Shown: one piece after another, positions 33,050 through 44,808 of the stretch
Layout of the letters: every line of letters starts with the position of its first letter
Numbering within the stretch: position 1 is the stretch's first letter
Assembly (NCBI GenBank): GCA_018398585.1
Contig: JAGTTD010000011.1
Coordinates: 4,215,001-4,279,000 of the forward strand
Length of the DNA: 64,000 nucleotides
DNA from: Simmondsia chinensis
Lineage: Eukaryota > Streptophyta > Magnoliopsida > Caryophyllales > Simmondsiaceae
Direction of reading: 5' to 3'
Notes under the pieces: generated by a model
What the model saw: the letters and a program-made list of their open reading frames with translations, nothing else
What the model was told of the DNA's origin: nothing
Databases searched by the model: none
Program-made: the position numbers and the translations under genes

Positions 33050-36000
33050 TTTCTTAATTTCGTTTTCCTTTTCTTTTCTTAATTACTAAAGTTGAATCAA
33101 CAGTGACGGGATCAATATCCGTCCTCCTCCAATTGATCTCAACATCCATGTCTAATAAAGTGGATCCCACCTGCTCTGGATTTGATGATTCATTCAGTTG
33201 ATATGCTTCATTGAAATGTTCTATATGCTCTTCATCATCAATGCTACCTTGCTTCTGGTATGAATTACGAGGTTGTGTCCGAATAACAAGGTGCCGACCA
33301 GCTTTACGTATATTGTCAATGACATAGAACACCTGCGATGCTTTTCTAGCTAGTACAAAGGGTTCATTTGTTTTAAAAAACCTCTTAAAATTTACACTAA
33401 TGAACCCATATTCATCAACTTTGATGCCCCTTCTCTTATCATATATGTCCCACCAATTGCAGCTAAACAACACAGCACGCCTACCTCCAATGTATTGCAA
33501 TTCAACAACTTCTGTCAAAACCCCATAATATTCTACTTCTTCGGTCCCATTTCCCATATCACCATCACCATCACCATCACCCCACTATTTTGAGTTCTTA
33601 AAGCATTGTCATGATCTACAGTATGAAATCTATATCCATTCACGACATAACTAGTGTAGGCCAACACATATCTTGTTGGGCCACAAGATAGTGAAAGCAA
33701 ATCTTCATTCGCTTGCTTTGGTCTTCCTTGTACAACTCACTTACCTATTACAGAACAACATGGTTTAATATACACGGATATGTATCTATATAACAGTGAA
33801 AGAAACAAAATTTAGCTAATATAGTGGACATACTCTATTTTGAAACCATTGAATAAACTTTCTTGTCCATTCTCCATCTGATGCTTGTGGCATATTCTCA
33901 ACTTCATAAAACTCTCTAAAAGAGTGCACACAAATATTAAAGTAAAATTATAAGCAAAAAGAAATAAATAAAAGAATATAACATGTCAGAAAATTGAGTA
34001 TCTTACTCAATAAAAGGTTAAGCTTCAGCTGTGTTTTTCAAAACATAGATATGACATTGTTCTAAGGAACATGCATCAAAATCACGTGCTTTACTGGCGC
34101 CCAATGTTCTCCCATGTTGAGTGAAAATAGACAATCCATCATCAGTTTCAGCTGTTCTACTGCCGTTGTTTTGCTCTGTACGACTAAACTTTGTCTTCAT
34201 TCCATCCAATACCTTGAGCAAAATGTCATACACTCTTCTGCTATATAACCTTTTATGATTGAGCCCTCCGGACGGGCTCTATTGTGATTGTACAACTTTA
34301 GAATGTACATCTGTCTTTCCATTGAGAACATCCAACGATATTGGATAGGTCCACCAATCATAGGCTCATACGCCAAATGCATGGGAAAATGTAACATAAT
34401 GTCAAAATTTGAACGTAATAAAATCTTTTCCAACTAGCAAAAAATTATAGGAATTTGACTTTGAATCTACTTCAGCTCATCTATCTTTAATGTCTTAGCA
34501 CCTAGTATCTTAAAAAAAACATCGATAACTCTATAAATGGTTCACACACTGATTTAGGTAAGATGCCGCGTATTGCAAGAGATAGTAAATGTTGTAAAAG
34601 GACATGACAATCGTGACTCTTCAACCCAGAGATTTTATTCTCTTTAACATTTACACATTGGGAAATGTTTGAAGAAAATCCATGAGGAACTTTTAAGTTC
34701 TTTAGAAATTGAAAAAAAAGATCCTTCTACTTCAAAGACAATGTGTAAGGTGCAACACTGTACACAAATTTGTTCCTTGCTGGATAGGATGCAATTCAGG
34801 CCTCACTCCCATACCTTGTAAATCGAGACGAGCTCTTATTGTGTCTTTAGTCTTCCCCTTGGTATTCATAATTGTTCCTAAAAGATTGTCACATATATAT
34901 TCTTCTCAATATGCGTCACATCCAAATTATGTCTTAATAAGAGGGTATTCCAGTAAAAAGCTTAAAAAAGATACTGTTTTTATTCCAATTATCCTCCCTA
35001 TTTTCATGAGATACTTTTGTCTTTATAATACCCTCAAGGTCCTGGACCTGGTGAAGAATGTCATCACCGGTCAAAAGCCTCAATGGCATACCTTCTTCTC
35101 TAGTGCCATCAAAGGAAGCCTTATCATTTCTCCATCTATGATTGCGAGGCAAAAATCGTCTATGCCGCATATAACATTGCTTGCAACAATTAGGCAACCT
35201 AAAAGATGCAATCTCTTTATTACAACATGGACACGCCAATTTACCCTTTGTACTCCAACCAGACAAATTCGTATAAGCGGGAAAATCGTAGTCCATAACA
35301 AAGTTACATGAAGAGTAAAATTTTGACGTAAAGATGCATCAAATGTTTCAGTCCCCATATTCCATAACATATTGAGTTCTTCAATCAACGGCTGTAAAAA
35401 GACATCAATAGTATCTCCCGGTCCTTCAGGTCCAGGAATTAACATTGATAGAATGAAATTAGATTGATGTAAGCACATCCAAGGTGGAAAATTATAGGGA
35501 ATTAACAACACAGGCCATATACTATAAGTTGTTTTAGAATTAGCAAATGGTTGAAATCCATCACTACCAAGCCCGAGTCTCATGTTACGAGGCTCCACTG
35601 CAAATTGCGAATGAAGTTCATCAAAAGATCTCCATGCCATTGAGTCACCAGGATGTCTCATCATACCGTCCCTTGATCTATTATCATGGTGCCATGTCAT
35701 TAATGGAGCTTTTTTTCGACATAAATAACCTTTGGAGCCTTGGCGTTATTGGGAAATAACGCAATGCTTTACACGATATTTTATTCCCATTCGGCCTATG
35801 CTTCTGTTCCCCACTATGTTTGTCATCTTTCTATCTGGAAGCACCACATACCTTACAGAAATCGCAATTTTCTTCCTCCTTCCAATACAGCATGCAATTG
35901 TTCTTGCAAACATCAATCTTCTCATACGAAAGGCCTAAGTCCCGAATTATCTTTCTTGCATTATAGTATGAGTCAGGTAAAGTTGAATCAATTGGAAGTA

Positions 36001-36589
36001 ATTCATCTTTCAAAAATTGTAGTAGCGTAGTGAATGATTCATTACTCCACCTACCAAGGCTCTTGATATGAAGTGGTTTCACTAGCGTAGACAATTTTGA
36101 AATCTTAGATCCCAAGTACAACGGCTTTTTAGATTCTTCTAATAAGTGATAAAATGTTTTTGCTTTATCATTAGGCTCCCCTTCTTGCACATTAGCACCC
36201 GAATGACCACTATCCTCACAACTTCCATCTATGTTACCAAATTCATGATGCAAATCATCCAAAAGATCATCAATTCTATAGTCACTTTCATATCCTTCTG
36301 ACTCTTGATCACTATTATCAATAGAATCAATTTCACCCTCATTAAGTTTTTCCCCATGATGATACCAAAATGTGTAGTTCTTCAATATTCCATATACCTC
36401 TAGATGTATCTTTACTTCATCTCAGTTTTTGGAACAAGTATTTACACAATTCACACAAGGGCATCGAATTTCATTTCTTCCTCCATTCTTTGAGAAAGCA
36501 TAATCAAGGAACTCTTGAACTCCTACTCTATAAAATTCATTTTCAGTTCGATCATCTACAGATGCCATCCAATCCTTATTAGGTGCCAT
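33050..36589 (-). pseudogene. TNP2-like CACTA transposase remnant
   Basis: The start is the ATG at 36589-36587 (MAPNKDWMASVDDR). Domains in order: Transposase-associated zinc domain (36580-36340, CPCVNCVN, then YTFWYHHGE); the TNP2 lead-in (SLGRWSNESFTTLLQFLKDE, ending with the CKVCGASR zinc segment near 35840); the TNP2 core (35700-35100: MRHPGDSMAWRSFDELH, LGLGSDGFQPFANS, WPVLLIPYN, IPGPEGPGDTID, then LSGWSTKGKLACPCCNK); the DUF4218-like part (34433-34018); an intron with GT/AG ends at about 34006-33916; and the DUF4216-like part (33557-33054, VEYYGVL, then SCNWWDIYD). Breaks: TGA at about 36421 (from CGA), TAG near 35829 (from TGG), a frameshift near 35310 and one in an ATCACC microsatellite at about 33554-33582. 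Confidence 0.88.
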
Positions 36590-36714
36590 TTATGTATAAG
36601 TAAAGAATAACACAACGATGGAAATACCTAAAAGATTTGAAAAATAAATAGAGTCAATATTATATAAAATCTTAGAATAACAAAACATTGCATTCAATAT
36701 AAAGGCATGACTTC

Positions 36715-37470
36715 CAAAGTCCACAACAAACAATAAGTAAACAAAATGAAACCAATTACAAGATGCACTCTATAACGAAATTCATTGAGGCAAATCAACA
36801 AACACCCTGTATGCACTATCTAGAAGTCATGAATTTGTGATAAACGTCAAGATATGCCAATTAGTCCATAAAAGCGTCACGATCATATTAAATAACCAAT
36901 TAGAATGTGTCACAACAACAACATTAACCAAGCCTCTCGTATATTCTCGTGCGTCTACAAACAACAAGTAAACCAAATAGAACCAAATACAAGATATAGT
37001 CTATAACAAAATTCATTGAGGCAAAATCAACAAATACCTTATATGCACTATATAGAAGTCATGAATTTTTGATAATCATCAAGATATTCCAATTAATCCA
37101 TAAAAACAACACAATCATATAAAATAACCAATTAGAATATGTCACAACGACAACATTAACCAAGCCTCTCATATATTGTTGTGCCTCTACGAACAACAAG
37201 TATACCAAATGGAACCAAATACAAGATATACTCTATAACAAAATTCATTAAGGCAAATCAACACACACCTTATATGCACTATCTAGAAGTCATGAATTTT
37301 TTACAATCATCAAGATATTCCAATTAATCTATAAAAAAACACAATTTATAATCATCAAGATATTCCAATTAATCTATAAAAAAACACAATCATATAAAAT
37401 AACCATTTAGAATATGTCACAATGACAACATTAACCATGCCCCTCACATATTCTCGAGCCTCTACTGCCC
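36715..37470. repeat. Three tandem copies of a 232-bp repeat upstream of TNP2
   Basis: Units with starts near 36731, 36962 and 37194 each contain ACAAGATATA(C/G)TCTATAAC, AAATTCATTGAGGCAAATCA, TATGCACTATCTAGAAGTCA and ACCAAGCCTCTC. The third carries an internal 45-bp duplication (ATCATCAAGATATTCC at 37306 and 37351). The array lies just 5' of the transposase start, where promoter repeats would sit. Confidence 0.88.
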
Positions 37471-38191
37471 TCCACAATTCCATAGGCACTTGGTGGCCAA
37501 GAACCCTAAATTTAAACTTAAATAAGACAATATTTAGGGCTCTAAATCACTAAAAAACAGTATAAATGTACAAAATTAAAGAAAAATTAAACAATAATTG
37601 ACAAAGTAAGAGAGAGAGATGACCGCAAGAGACAACATAAAGTCACAGCAGAGGAAGCAACTCCTATCACAAAACTACTCAATAACTAGCAACAACCAAC
37701 ATAACTTTCAGCAAAATTTACATCTCATAGAACAGATTCACACATTTTAAACAAAATAAACTGTAAAACACATACAAAACATTCATGTTTAATACCAGAA
37801 ATTTAGGGTGTTGAGCCTAGCGTGAGCACGGATGAATGGACAGCAGACTGACTACGGTGGCTGGCGCGGTGGCCGACATGCGGCAAGCTGGGGTTTGGGA
37901 GAGAAAATGGGGAAATTTTTGAGTGAATGCAGGGTGGGTTTACTTTACTTTTTAATATTTAATATTAAATTAATTTTAGGTTAAAATTGTAAGTAATGAT
38001 GGGAAAAATTAGGAGGAAAATTAAAAATTAGGGGGGAAATGAAAAATGAGTTAAAAATTAAGTAATACTAAATTTTTTTAATTTAAAAATAATGATTGTC
38101 TCTGTTGGTAATGATTCATTTAATATTGTAAAAATGCAATTAGCAATAAATTTGTCAGTTGGTAAATATTGGTGATAGCTATTATACAAAG
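37471..38191. other. CACTA right non-coding region
   Basis: Mostly AT-rich sequence between the tandem array and the right subterminal cluster. A G-rich patch at 37800-37900 (GGCGCGGTGGCCGAC) could be a transcript leader. No coding sequence is recognised. Confidence 0.55.
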
Positions 38192-38539
38192 TGAAGAAAA
38201 CGAAAAGATGAAACTACAAGAAATAATATGATGAGAATTGGATACTTTTCTCATTAACAAGATCTCCAATTTATACAAATCCTATGGGAAAGGGAAAAGA
38301 CTAACCTAACACTTGCAAAGGAATCCTAGGCTAGTTAATTACATGAGTAAAAGTAAATAATAAAAGAAATAAACACAAAGAACAAAAAAACTCTCCCTCT
38401 CCCTCTCTTAGAGCTGGCCGGTTACCCAAGCCCAATAAATGGGAAAATTAAATAAATACCTACCCTAGTAAATGTGTAGAATACAAGTAAATACATAAAT
38501 ACAAGTATAATAAAAGCAAAAATTATACTATTTTCAACA
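38192..38539 (-). mobile_element. Solo LTR (348 bp) nested in the CACTA element
   Basis: A perfect 5-bp duplication CAAAG (38187-38191 and 38540-38544) flanks a TG...CA unit. In antisense it starts TGTTGAAAATAG, has CTCTAAGAGAGGGAGAGGG near the middle and ends TTTCGTTTTCTTCA, an LTR-like layout. No internal region. Confidence 0.78.
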
Positions 38540-38739
38540 CAAAGCTACATGATTATTTGTTGGTAGTGACTCTGTCAGTAATCCAAAAATAATATTACCA
38601 ACAAATTTGTTTATTAGTAAATAACTTTGTTGGCATAGAAGTTAGGTATTAAAAATAATTTTTTAATTAATTATTTTATTACATACAAATTTTAGCAAAA
38701 AATTTGTAAACTTTTGTAAATTTTTCATTTTTCCTCTCT

Positions 38740-38936
38740 TTTGGAATTTTACAACGCCATTTGCGACGGGCAGAAATTCATAATCTACGACAGGTAATAA
38801 TTGTTGTCATAAATTTACATATGGTTTTATAGTTTCATGACAACTAATATTTCCCGTCATAATTTGCCTACTATTTACGACAGTTTTTGTTGTCTGTCAG
38901 GAAGGGTCGTCGCAAAAGAGCAAATTTCTAGTAGTG
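38740..38936. repeat. CACTA right subterminal repeats and TIR
   Basis: Several copies of CATTTGCGACGGG, TTTCCCGTCATAA and TTTACGACAG words precede the inverted terminus ending TAGTAGTG at 38936. Confidence 0.8.
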
Positions 38937-39140
38937 TGAGGACTCATTATAAAGCTCAAAAACCTCAGCTTGTTTTGAGCTATAGCCAAGACAAGCAGCT
39001 CTAACTTATCGAGCCAAGCCTGATTGAAAGCTCAAACTTATAGGCTCGCGAGCGTAAACGAGTCTCATTTTAATATATCAAATCACACCAAGTTTAAGCT
39101 TAAATGAGCCAAGCCCCAGCAGAAACAAGCTAAGAATAAG

Positions 39141-39282
39141 TGTTAGAATATATTTTATGGGATCATTAACATTGTATATGGGCCCAATGGGCCAAACCTT
39201 GTAACCCATTATTGTAATGTATTCTCATCTATAAATACAAGAGAGAGCAACCTCATGAGGTGTGTTCCCAATCATTCTTTTA
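39141..39282 (+). repeat. 5' LTR of Copia-2
   Basis: Starts TGTTAGAATATA, with TATAAATA at 39230-39237. The terminal CA has become TA at 39281-39282, while the 3' copy still ends CA. Confidence 0.92.
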
Positions 39283-39295
39283 TGGTATCAAAGCC
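39283..39295 (+). other. Primer binding site, tRNA-Met type (Copia-2)
   Basis: TGGTATCAAAGCC directly follows the LTR: the usual Copia primer site with one difference (CAGAG to CAAAG). Confidence 0.88.
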
Positions 39296-39408
39296 ATCTA
39301 AACCCTAAAATTAAAATTTTCCTCTCCCTCGGCTAACCCTAGCCGTGTCCTCCTCTCCTCCAACCAAACCCTAGCCGCACCACCCTCTCCCTACACTAAC
39401 ATCATGCC

Positions 39409-40345
39409 ATGTCTTTCCCATGGTTGACACTGGGTCATCTACTAACAACACGTCTTCTCCAATTAATGTCGACTAATACCACTGGTGGGTCTCTGATTTT
39501 ACCCACCCCGTTTAACATCTACAACATTCACAATCAGATCTTTCCAACCCTAAATCGCAATGATCCATCTTCATATCTTGTATGGCACTTATCTTTTCTC
39601 TCTACTTGTTGAGGATACACTGTTAATGACCATCTTGGTGGTGCCTCCACCATGCCTACACGAACCGATCCTCACTATGGCTATTGGTGATAAGTTGATA
39701 ATCTCCTTGTTTCTTGGATACTTAGTACTATATCTTCCGATCTCGCTGGTGCTGAGTGTGGTAATGATGATGATTTATCTGCCGCCTCTCTTTAGAATGC
39801 TATTTGTCGCCTTTTTATTGATTTTGTGCAGTCTCGGCAATTACAATTTAAAAGAGAACTCGCCAATATAAAGAAAGGGAATTTGACAATGATGGCTTAT
39901 CTAACTAAAATAAAGTCCCTTGCTGATAGTCTTCAATCTATTAATGCATCTGTCTCTGATGTTGATATGGTCTTTGCTGCTGCGGATGATCTCTGTGAGC
40001 ATAAGGAATTCACTGTTGTTTGTACATCTATTAGGGCTCGCGTTCCTTTTCCTTCAGTCATTAACGCCCGATCTCTTTTTTTAAATGAAGAATCTCGTCT
40101 TAACAATGATAATGCCAATGCTTCCATTGTGTTAATCACTACATGTCTTCAATTGAAAATCGAGGTGTTGCTCCGGACTCCAACGTGTCTAGTGCACCAA
40201 ACCTGCAGGCGGTTTAGTAGGGCTCGGCCGACCAGCAGGTCACTCTCCTGTCCAATAGGACTTGCATCATGGTAATGGTCGTGGCTGTGGTGGTTGTGGC
40301 AATGGTTGTGAACATGGCCGTAATGTTCGTGGTTATGGCAACTAG
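39409..40345 (+). pseudogene. Copia-2 gag remnant
   Basis: A UBN2-type gag spread over three frames: the N-terminal part near 39460-39610 (NIHNQIFPTLNRNDPSSYLVW), the central part 39826-40130 (QLQFKRELANIKKGNLTMMA, then LTKIKSLADSLQSINASVSD and ARSLFLNEESRL), and a Gly/Arg codon-rich tract near 40260-40340 in place of the nucleic-acid-binding end. It would form the virus-like particle; not translatable here. Confidence 0.78.
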
Positions 40346-41468
40346 TGGAACCAAAACAATGGGGTTCAAACTACAAAGGGGGACCGTGGCCGATGCCTCC
40401 TTTTTATCCAACATATCCTCCACCTCAGTTTAGCATGCCTCCTCAAGGCGGTAATGTATCATTTCATCCACAGTTTCAACTTACTAATAATGTTTCTACC
40501 ACTGGTTATGGCTTTTGTCAAGGGTTTGATGCATGCGGCACAGTTTCCACCTTAGTCCTACTCTACTCTACTCTCACAGTTTCACACATGACCAATAATC
40601 CAGTTATCCTTATGTCTTTATCCCCTTATCATGGTCTTAATAAAATTCTTGTGGGGAATGGTGCATCTTTATCGATTTCAGGGATTGGATTGTGTTCTAT
40701 TTTAACACCCGTGGGTCATTTTTTATCATGCAATGTCTTATTTATCCCTGGTCTTTCCAAAAATTTATTATATGTTCGTCAGTTTTGTCTAGATAATAAT
40801 TGTCTTCTAGAATTTGACTCATATAGTTATTCTATCAAAGATCCTAAATCAAAGTCAATAGTCATTAGATGTGTCGGCCTGGAGCCTCTCTTCAAAGCCT
40901 TTCCAGTCCAGTCTTGCTCGTTGCGTCACATGTCACCTCCTCGCTGTGGCATCACCGTCTAGGTCATCCAAAAGATCTAGTTTTGTCTGCATTAGTCAAA
41001 CAAAAGTTTATTTCTAGTCTTACTAGTTCATCTAAGTTAGGTCTGTGTCATGCTTGTCAGTTAGGAAAGCACAATCATTTACCTTTTCAAAAGTTTGTTA
41101 CTCACACAACTCGTCCTTTTGACATAGTTCGTTCTGATGTATGGACATCCCTTGTTTTAGGTTTCAGTGGTTTAAGTATTATTTGCTCTATTTTGATGAT
41201 TACTCTCATTTTTTGTGGATTTATCCTATGCATCTCAAATCTGAGGTGTTCGATTTGTCTGTTCAACTTCATAATATCATACTAAATCAGTTTGAAGTTG
41301 AGATTAATCAGTATCAGTGTGATAATGGGACCAAATATTTTAATCGAGATTTTAATAGTTTATTTGCGGCAAGGGGCATACTTCATAGAGTTTCATGCCC
41401 TCATACATCTCAACAAAATGGAAAAGCCGAATGAATGCATAAGGCGATTGGTAATATGATGCGTGCTT
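40345..41468 (+). pseudogene. Copia-2 protease-like and integrase N-terminal remnant
   Basis: The protease region is present by its downstream part (VGNGASLSISGIG, then FIPGLSKNLLYVRQFCLDNN), but I do not see the DSGA active-site motif upstream. A frameshift near 40880-40940 leads to the pre-integrase zinc motif (LWHHRLGHPKDL, then LCHACQLGKHNHLPF) and the integrase core with Asp in YFDDYSHFLWIYP and Asp in QCDNGTKYFN, then SCPHTSQQNGKAE. A TGA at about 41432-41434 follows, then the solo LTR insertion. Confidence 0.82.
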
Positions 41469-42221
41469 TGTTGATGTATTTTTAAAATGTGTGTTGAATA
41501 ACATGGAAATATATTAAATATTGTTTATGTATGTATAAGATGTATTTGAGATTGTCTCAATACTTGTTTTGAATGTTTAGAGCTTGTTAGGGGTGTGTGT
41601 AGACACATAGGCCATGTGTGTCCACACACAATCCAACAGAACGATAGGAAAACAGCTGTGTGTTGACACACAGCCCTTTATAGAAGCACGCGGAGGCACT
41701 CTATGTGTCGACACATAGGAAGTGTGCATCATCACATAGATTTACAGTAAGTCCATGTGTCGATCTGTGTGCCGACACACACCTTCGACACACAGGTCTG
41801 TTTTGACAGTTTGTTTGCGCGGTTTTTTTCCTGGTTCGTTGTGTCTGTTTTGGCTCTTGATTTTGGGATGCCTCTTTTCATGAATACATATATATACTGC
41901 ACACTTTTATGTACAAGAAGATGAATGAAATTGGATGTAAAAACACAAGACAAAAGTAAGATTAAAAGGATCTTTATATTCAAGAGTTCTTGGGTGTTCT
42001 TGTGTTGTGTTCTTGAGTTACAAACATCAATCTCTTCACATCTCGATCAATCTCTCCCTTTACACATCCTCGCTTCATTTTTGGTTGTTGTTGTATCCCC
42101 AAGGATATTTCGTATACCGAAATAAACCTTAAGGAAAGTGATTACATAGGCTCAACACCTGAGATCTCGCGGTTACCGGGTTGCAAGTATTTTGCAAGTA
42201 TTTCGCAAATTTGTTCTAACA
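41469..42221 (+). mobile_element. Solo LTR with palindromic repeats, 753 bp, nested in Copia-2 integrase
   Basis: A perfect 5-bp duplication TGCTT (41464-41468, 42222-42226) flanks a unit with ends TGTTGATG...TTCTAACA. Removing it and one TGCTT rejoins the integrase reading frame. It belongs to the same family as 22232-24195: it shares TGTGTCGACACA-type palindromes (41590-41800), GGTTGTTGTTGTATCCC and AAAGTGATTACATAGGCTC. No internal domain is present, so it is a solo LTR or a very short non-coding retroelement. Confidence 0.87.
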
Positions 42222-42660
42222 TGCTTTGTTATTTCAGGTTTTTATGCCACTGGAATATTGGGTAGAGGATGTTTTTATAGCCATTCACATCATTAACCTG
42301 TTACCTTCCACTTCCATAAAGAAGAAAATACCCTTTCAACGCCTTTACAAAAAGAAGGCAACTTACGATCATCTTCAAGTTTTTGGGAGTACTTGATATC
42401 CAAACTTGATTGCTACTACGCCACGTAAACTTGGCCCTCAGTCTTTACTATGTGTGTTCTTGGGATATTCATTTTATCATAAGGGCTATAAGTGCCAAGA
42501 TCTCCCCATTAAAAATGTTATTATCTCGAGAAATGTTATGTTTGATGAAATAGATTTTCCCTTTGGTCAAATGGATGATTTCTCACATCATACTATTCAC
42601 CGGTTTCATCTCCATTTTTTGGGTTATTACCCAACCTGATACCTACCATATTTGTTGGTA
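42222..42660 (+). pseudogene. Copia-2 integrase C-terminal remnant
   Basis: Continues after the nested LTR with FMPLEYWVEDVFIAIHIINL (integrase core end), then PQSLLCVFLGYSFYHKGYKC and NVIISRNVMFDEIDFPFGQ. The usual conserved Glu lies before the insertion, in the QQNGKAE segment. Confidence 0.82.
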
Positions 42661-42668
42661 GTCCTACT

Positions 42669-43850
42669 ATGCTACCGCCACCACACCCGGCCTCCCCACC
42701 AATACTGCCACCCACCGACATCTGCACATACTCGACATCGCCTCCAGTGGTGCCTCTAGCACCAACCACGGTTGTGGCTCCCCCTCCGGCTCCATCTTCC
42801 TTGGTTCATCCCTTAGTCACATGTTCGAAAGTGGGTATTGTTAAACCCTTGTTTAAGTCTTCTTTGGTTGCATTTTCTGCATTGCCAAACACTCCCTACT
42901 CTTATAAATAGGCTCTTGCAGATGATAACTAGAAAAGTGCCATGCTAGATGAATATAATGCCCTGTTACGCAATAACACTTGGACTCTTGTTCCAAAACC
43001 ACATGATGCTAATGTTGTTGGCTCTAAGTGGGTTTTTCGGGTAAAACAGACTTCCACTGGACAAATTGAACGCTATAAAGCTCGTTTAGTTTCTCAAGGC
43101 TACACACAAAGATATGGCATTGATTATGATGACACATTCAGTCCCGTTGTTAAACCTTCACAAAAGTAGCCATTAATCAGCTTGTTGTTAAAAATGCATT
43201 TCTCAATGGCACTTTAAATGAGAAGGCCTATATGAAGCAACCACCAAAGTTTGGGAGTTCTGAATTCCTAGATTATGTGTGCAAGTTAATTAAATCTCTA
43301 AATGAGCTCAAACAGGCTCCAAGAGCATGGTATAATCGGTTTGCTTCCTTTCTTCATCATCTTGGTTTTCTCAGTTGCAAGTCTGATTTTTCGGTGTTTA
43401 TACTTCGACGTGGGGCTAATATGGCTATTTTACTGGTATATGTGGATGACATCGTTCTTACCGTATCTTCCACTACCTTCATTCATGTCTTGTTACATTC
43501 TTTACGAAGTAGTTTGATATGACATATTTGGGCCTTCTTAATTGCTTTCTCGAGATGTCTATGACTTATATGCCAGATGGTATGTTTTTATCTCAGTCTA
43601 AATACGCTCATGACCTGCTTGATAAAACTGACATGCTTTCTTGTAAGCTTGTTGCTATGCCTACAAATTCTAGATCCAAGCTTTCCTTAACCGAAGGGGA
43701 GCTAATGCCTGATCCTTCCATGTCTCAGTCAATTGTTGGTGCTTTGCAACATCTTACTTTCACGCATCCTGACATCTCTTATGCAGTGCAGCATGTTTGT
43801 CTTTTATGCATGCCCCTTGTTCCTCTCACTAGGTTGTAGTAAAATGTATT
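42669..43850 (+). pseudogene. Copia-2 reverse transcriptase remnant
   Basis: A Pro-rich linker (42669-42830) precedes [37 protein letters not shown] and [11 protein letters not shown]. About 40 bp appear to be missing near 43165. Motif A reads QLVVKNAFLNG: the catalytic Asp is Val (GTT at 43184-43186). YVDD is intact in LLVYVDDIVL near 43434-43451. The C-terminal RT part continues with GLLNCFLEMSMTYMPDGMFL and SIVGALQHLTFTHPDISYAV. Confidence 0.85.
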
Positions 43851-44400
43851 CTTTGCTAACTTAAGGGCACCATCAACCATGGTTTAACTATCTTCCCCAG
43901 TACAATGGATCAACTTGTGGCATATTCGGCTGTTGATTGGGCTCGATGTCTCGATACTCGTTGGTCCACGTCAGGTTTCTGTGTCTTCTTAAGCGGTAAC
44001 ATTTTTTCTTTGTCTTCCAAATAGCAGCCTACCATGTCGCATTCTAGTGCTGAAGCTCAATATCATGTAGTCTCAAATGCTATTTCAGAGAGTTGCTGGA
44101 TACGCCCCTTACTTGGTGAACTTGGCGTTCCTATTCACAAGGCTACCCTGGTATATTGTGATAATATTTCTTCCACTTATCTTTCCACGAATCTTTTCTA
44201 GCATGTTCGTACCAAGCATGTCAAAATTGATATTTATTTTGTTCGTGAACGTGTTCAGATGGTTCTTATTCGTGTTCTTCAAGTTCCTTCCTCCCAACAA
44301 CTTGCGGATGTCTTCACCAAGAATCTTCCTCGGCACTTGTTTCTATTTTTCAAGCACAATCTTGGCATTCGCGTACCTCCCGCTTTGATTGCAGAGGATA
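43851..44400 (+). pseudogene. Copia-2 RNase H remnant
   Basis: Segments in shifting frames: AVDWARCLDTRWST (first Asp), SHSSAEAQYHVVSNA (Glu), VYCDNISSTYL (Asp), then RTKHVKIDIYFVRERV and SSQQLADVFTKNLPRHLFLFF, the standard Ale-type ending. Stops include a TAG near 44025 in the QPT segment. Confidence 0.85.
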
Positions 44401-44401
44401 A

Positions 44402-44530
44402 ACAACAACAACAACAACAACAACAAAAAACCCAGTGCCTCCAAGGGCTCCCACAAAAGCAGGGTCCGGGGGGGGGGGGGGGGTGGTAGATATACGCACC
44501 CCTAAAGAGAGGCTATTTCTGAGGACCCCC
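44402..44530 (-). mobile_element. SINE 3' domain, headless copy, in Copia-2
   Basis: Reading leftwards: GGGGTCCTCAGAAATAGCCT, GGGGTGCGTATATC, a C-run of about 20, GGACCCTGCTTTTGTGGGAG, CCTTGGAGGCACTGGG and a (TTG)n tail (44402-44427 on the plus strand as CAA repeats). The right (5') border is near 44530. No target duplication found. Confidence 0.78.
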
Positions 44531-44650
44531 AACCTCAGAAGCTGGTCCACAGCATAGAGCATGTGACCTGGCAGTAGGAGCGCATCAAAGCACGAGTAGG
44601 GAAAAACACAAAGCGAGCAAAACAACAAACTCAAAGCAAGCCACATCAAA

Positions 44651-44661
44651 ATTGGGGAGGA
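44651..44661 (+). other. Polypurine tract of Copia-2
   Basis: ATTGGGGAGGA directly precedes the 3' LTR. Confidence 0.85.
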
Positions 44662-44803
44662 TGTTAAAATATATTGTATAGGATCATTAACATTGTATAT
44701 GGGCCCAATCGGACAACCCTTGCAACCCATTATTGTAATATATTCTCATCTATAAATACAAGAGAGGGAAACCTTATAAGATGTGTTCCCAATCATTCTT
44801 TCA
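44662..44803 (+). repeat. 3' LTR of Copia-2
   Basis: Starts TGTTAAAATATA and ends ATTCTTTCA, followed by the duplicated ATAAG. Carries the same TATAAATAC box. Confidence 0.92.
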
Positions 44804-44808
44804 ATAAG

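Larger units (their letters stand above)
29476..38936 (-). mobile_element. CACTA (En/Spm) transposon with TNP2 and TNPA-like genes
   Basis: The termini are CACTATTAGAAATTTGC at the left and, inverted, CACTACTAGAAATTTGC at the right (16 of 17 identical). Flanking trinucleotides TAA and TGA are a near-match to the 3-bp duplication of the superfamily. Both subterminal regions hold clustered repeats. The genes read leftwards: TNP2-like transposase (36589 to about 33050) then a TNPA-like gene (about 32933-31100). At 9.46 kb, including a nested 348-bp solo LTR, its size is normal for a former autonomous element. Both genes carry stops and frameshifts. Confidence 0.93.
39141..44803 (+). mobile_element. 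Copia-2: Ale-type LTR retrotransposon with perfect target duplication
   Basis: The 142-bp LTRs (39141-39282, 44662-44803), the tRNA-Met primer site, the purine tract and a perfect 5-bp duplication ATAAG (39136-39140, 44804-44808) define the element exactly. By eye the LTRs differ at about 14 of 142 positions, so the insertion is old. All pol domains are present but split over frames. A solo LTR (41469-42221) interrupts the integrase and a SINE (44402-44530) lies between RNase H and the purine tract. Confidence 0.94.

Noticed and set aside
36715..37470. CRISPR array
   Set aside because: The repeats are 232 bp, contiguous and without spacers, in plant transposon DNA.
44350..44730. Minus-strand 126-codon ORF
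   Set aside because: It crosses the SINE with its G-run and the Copia-2 LTR; it is chance.
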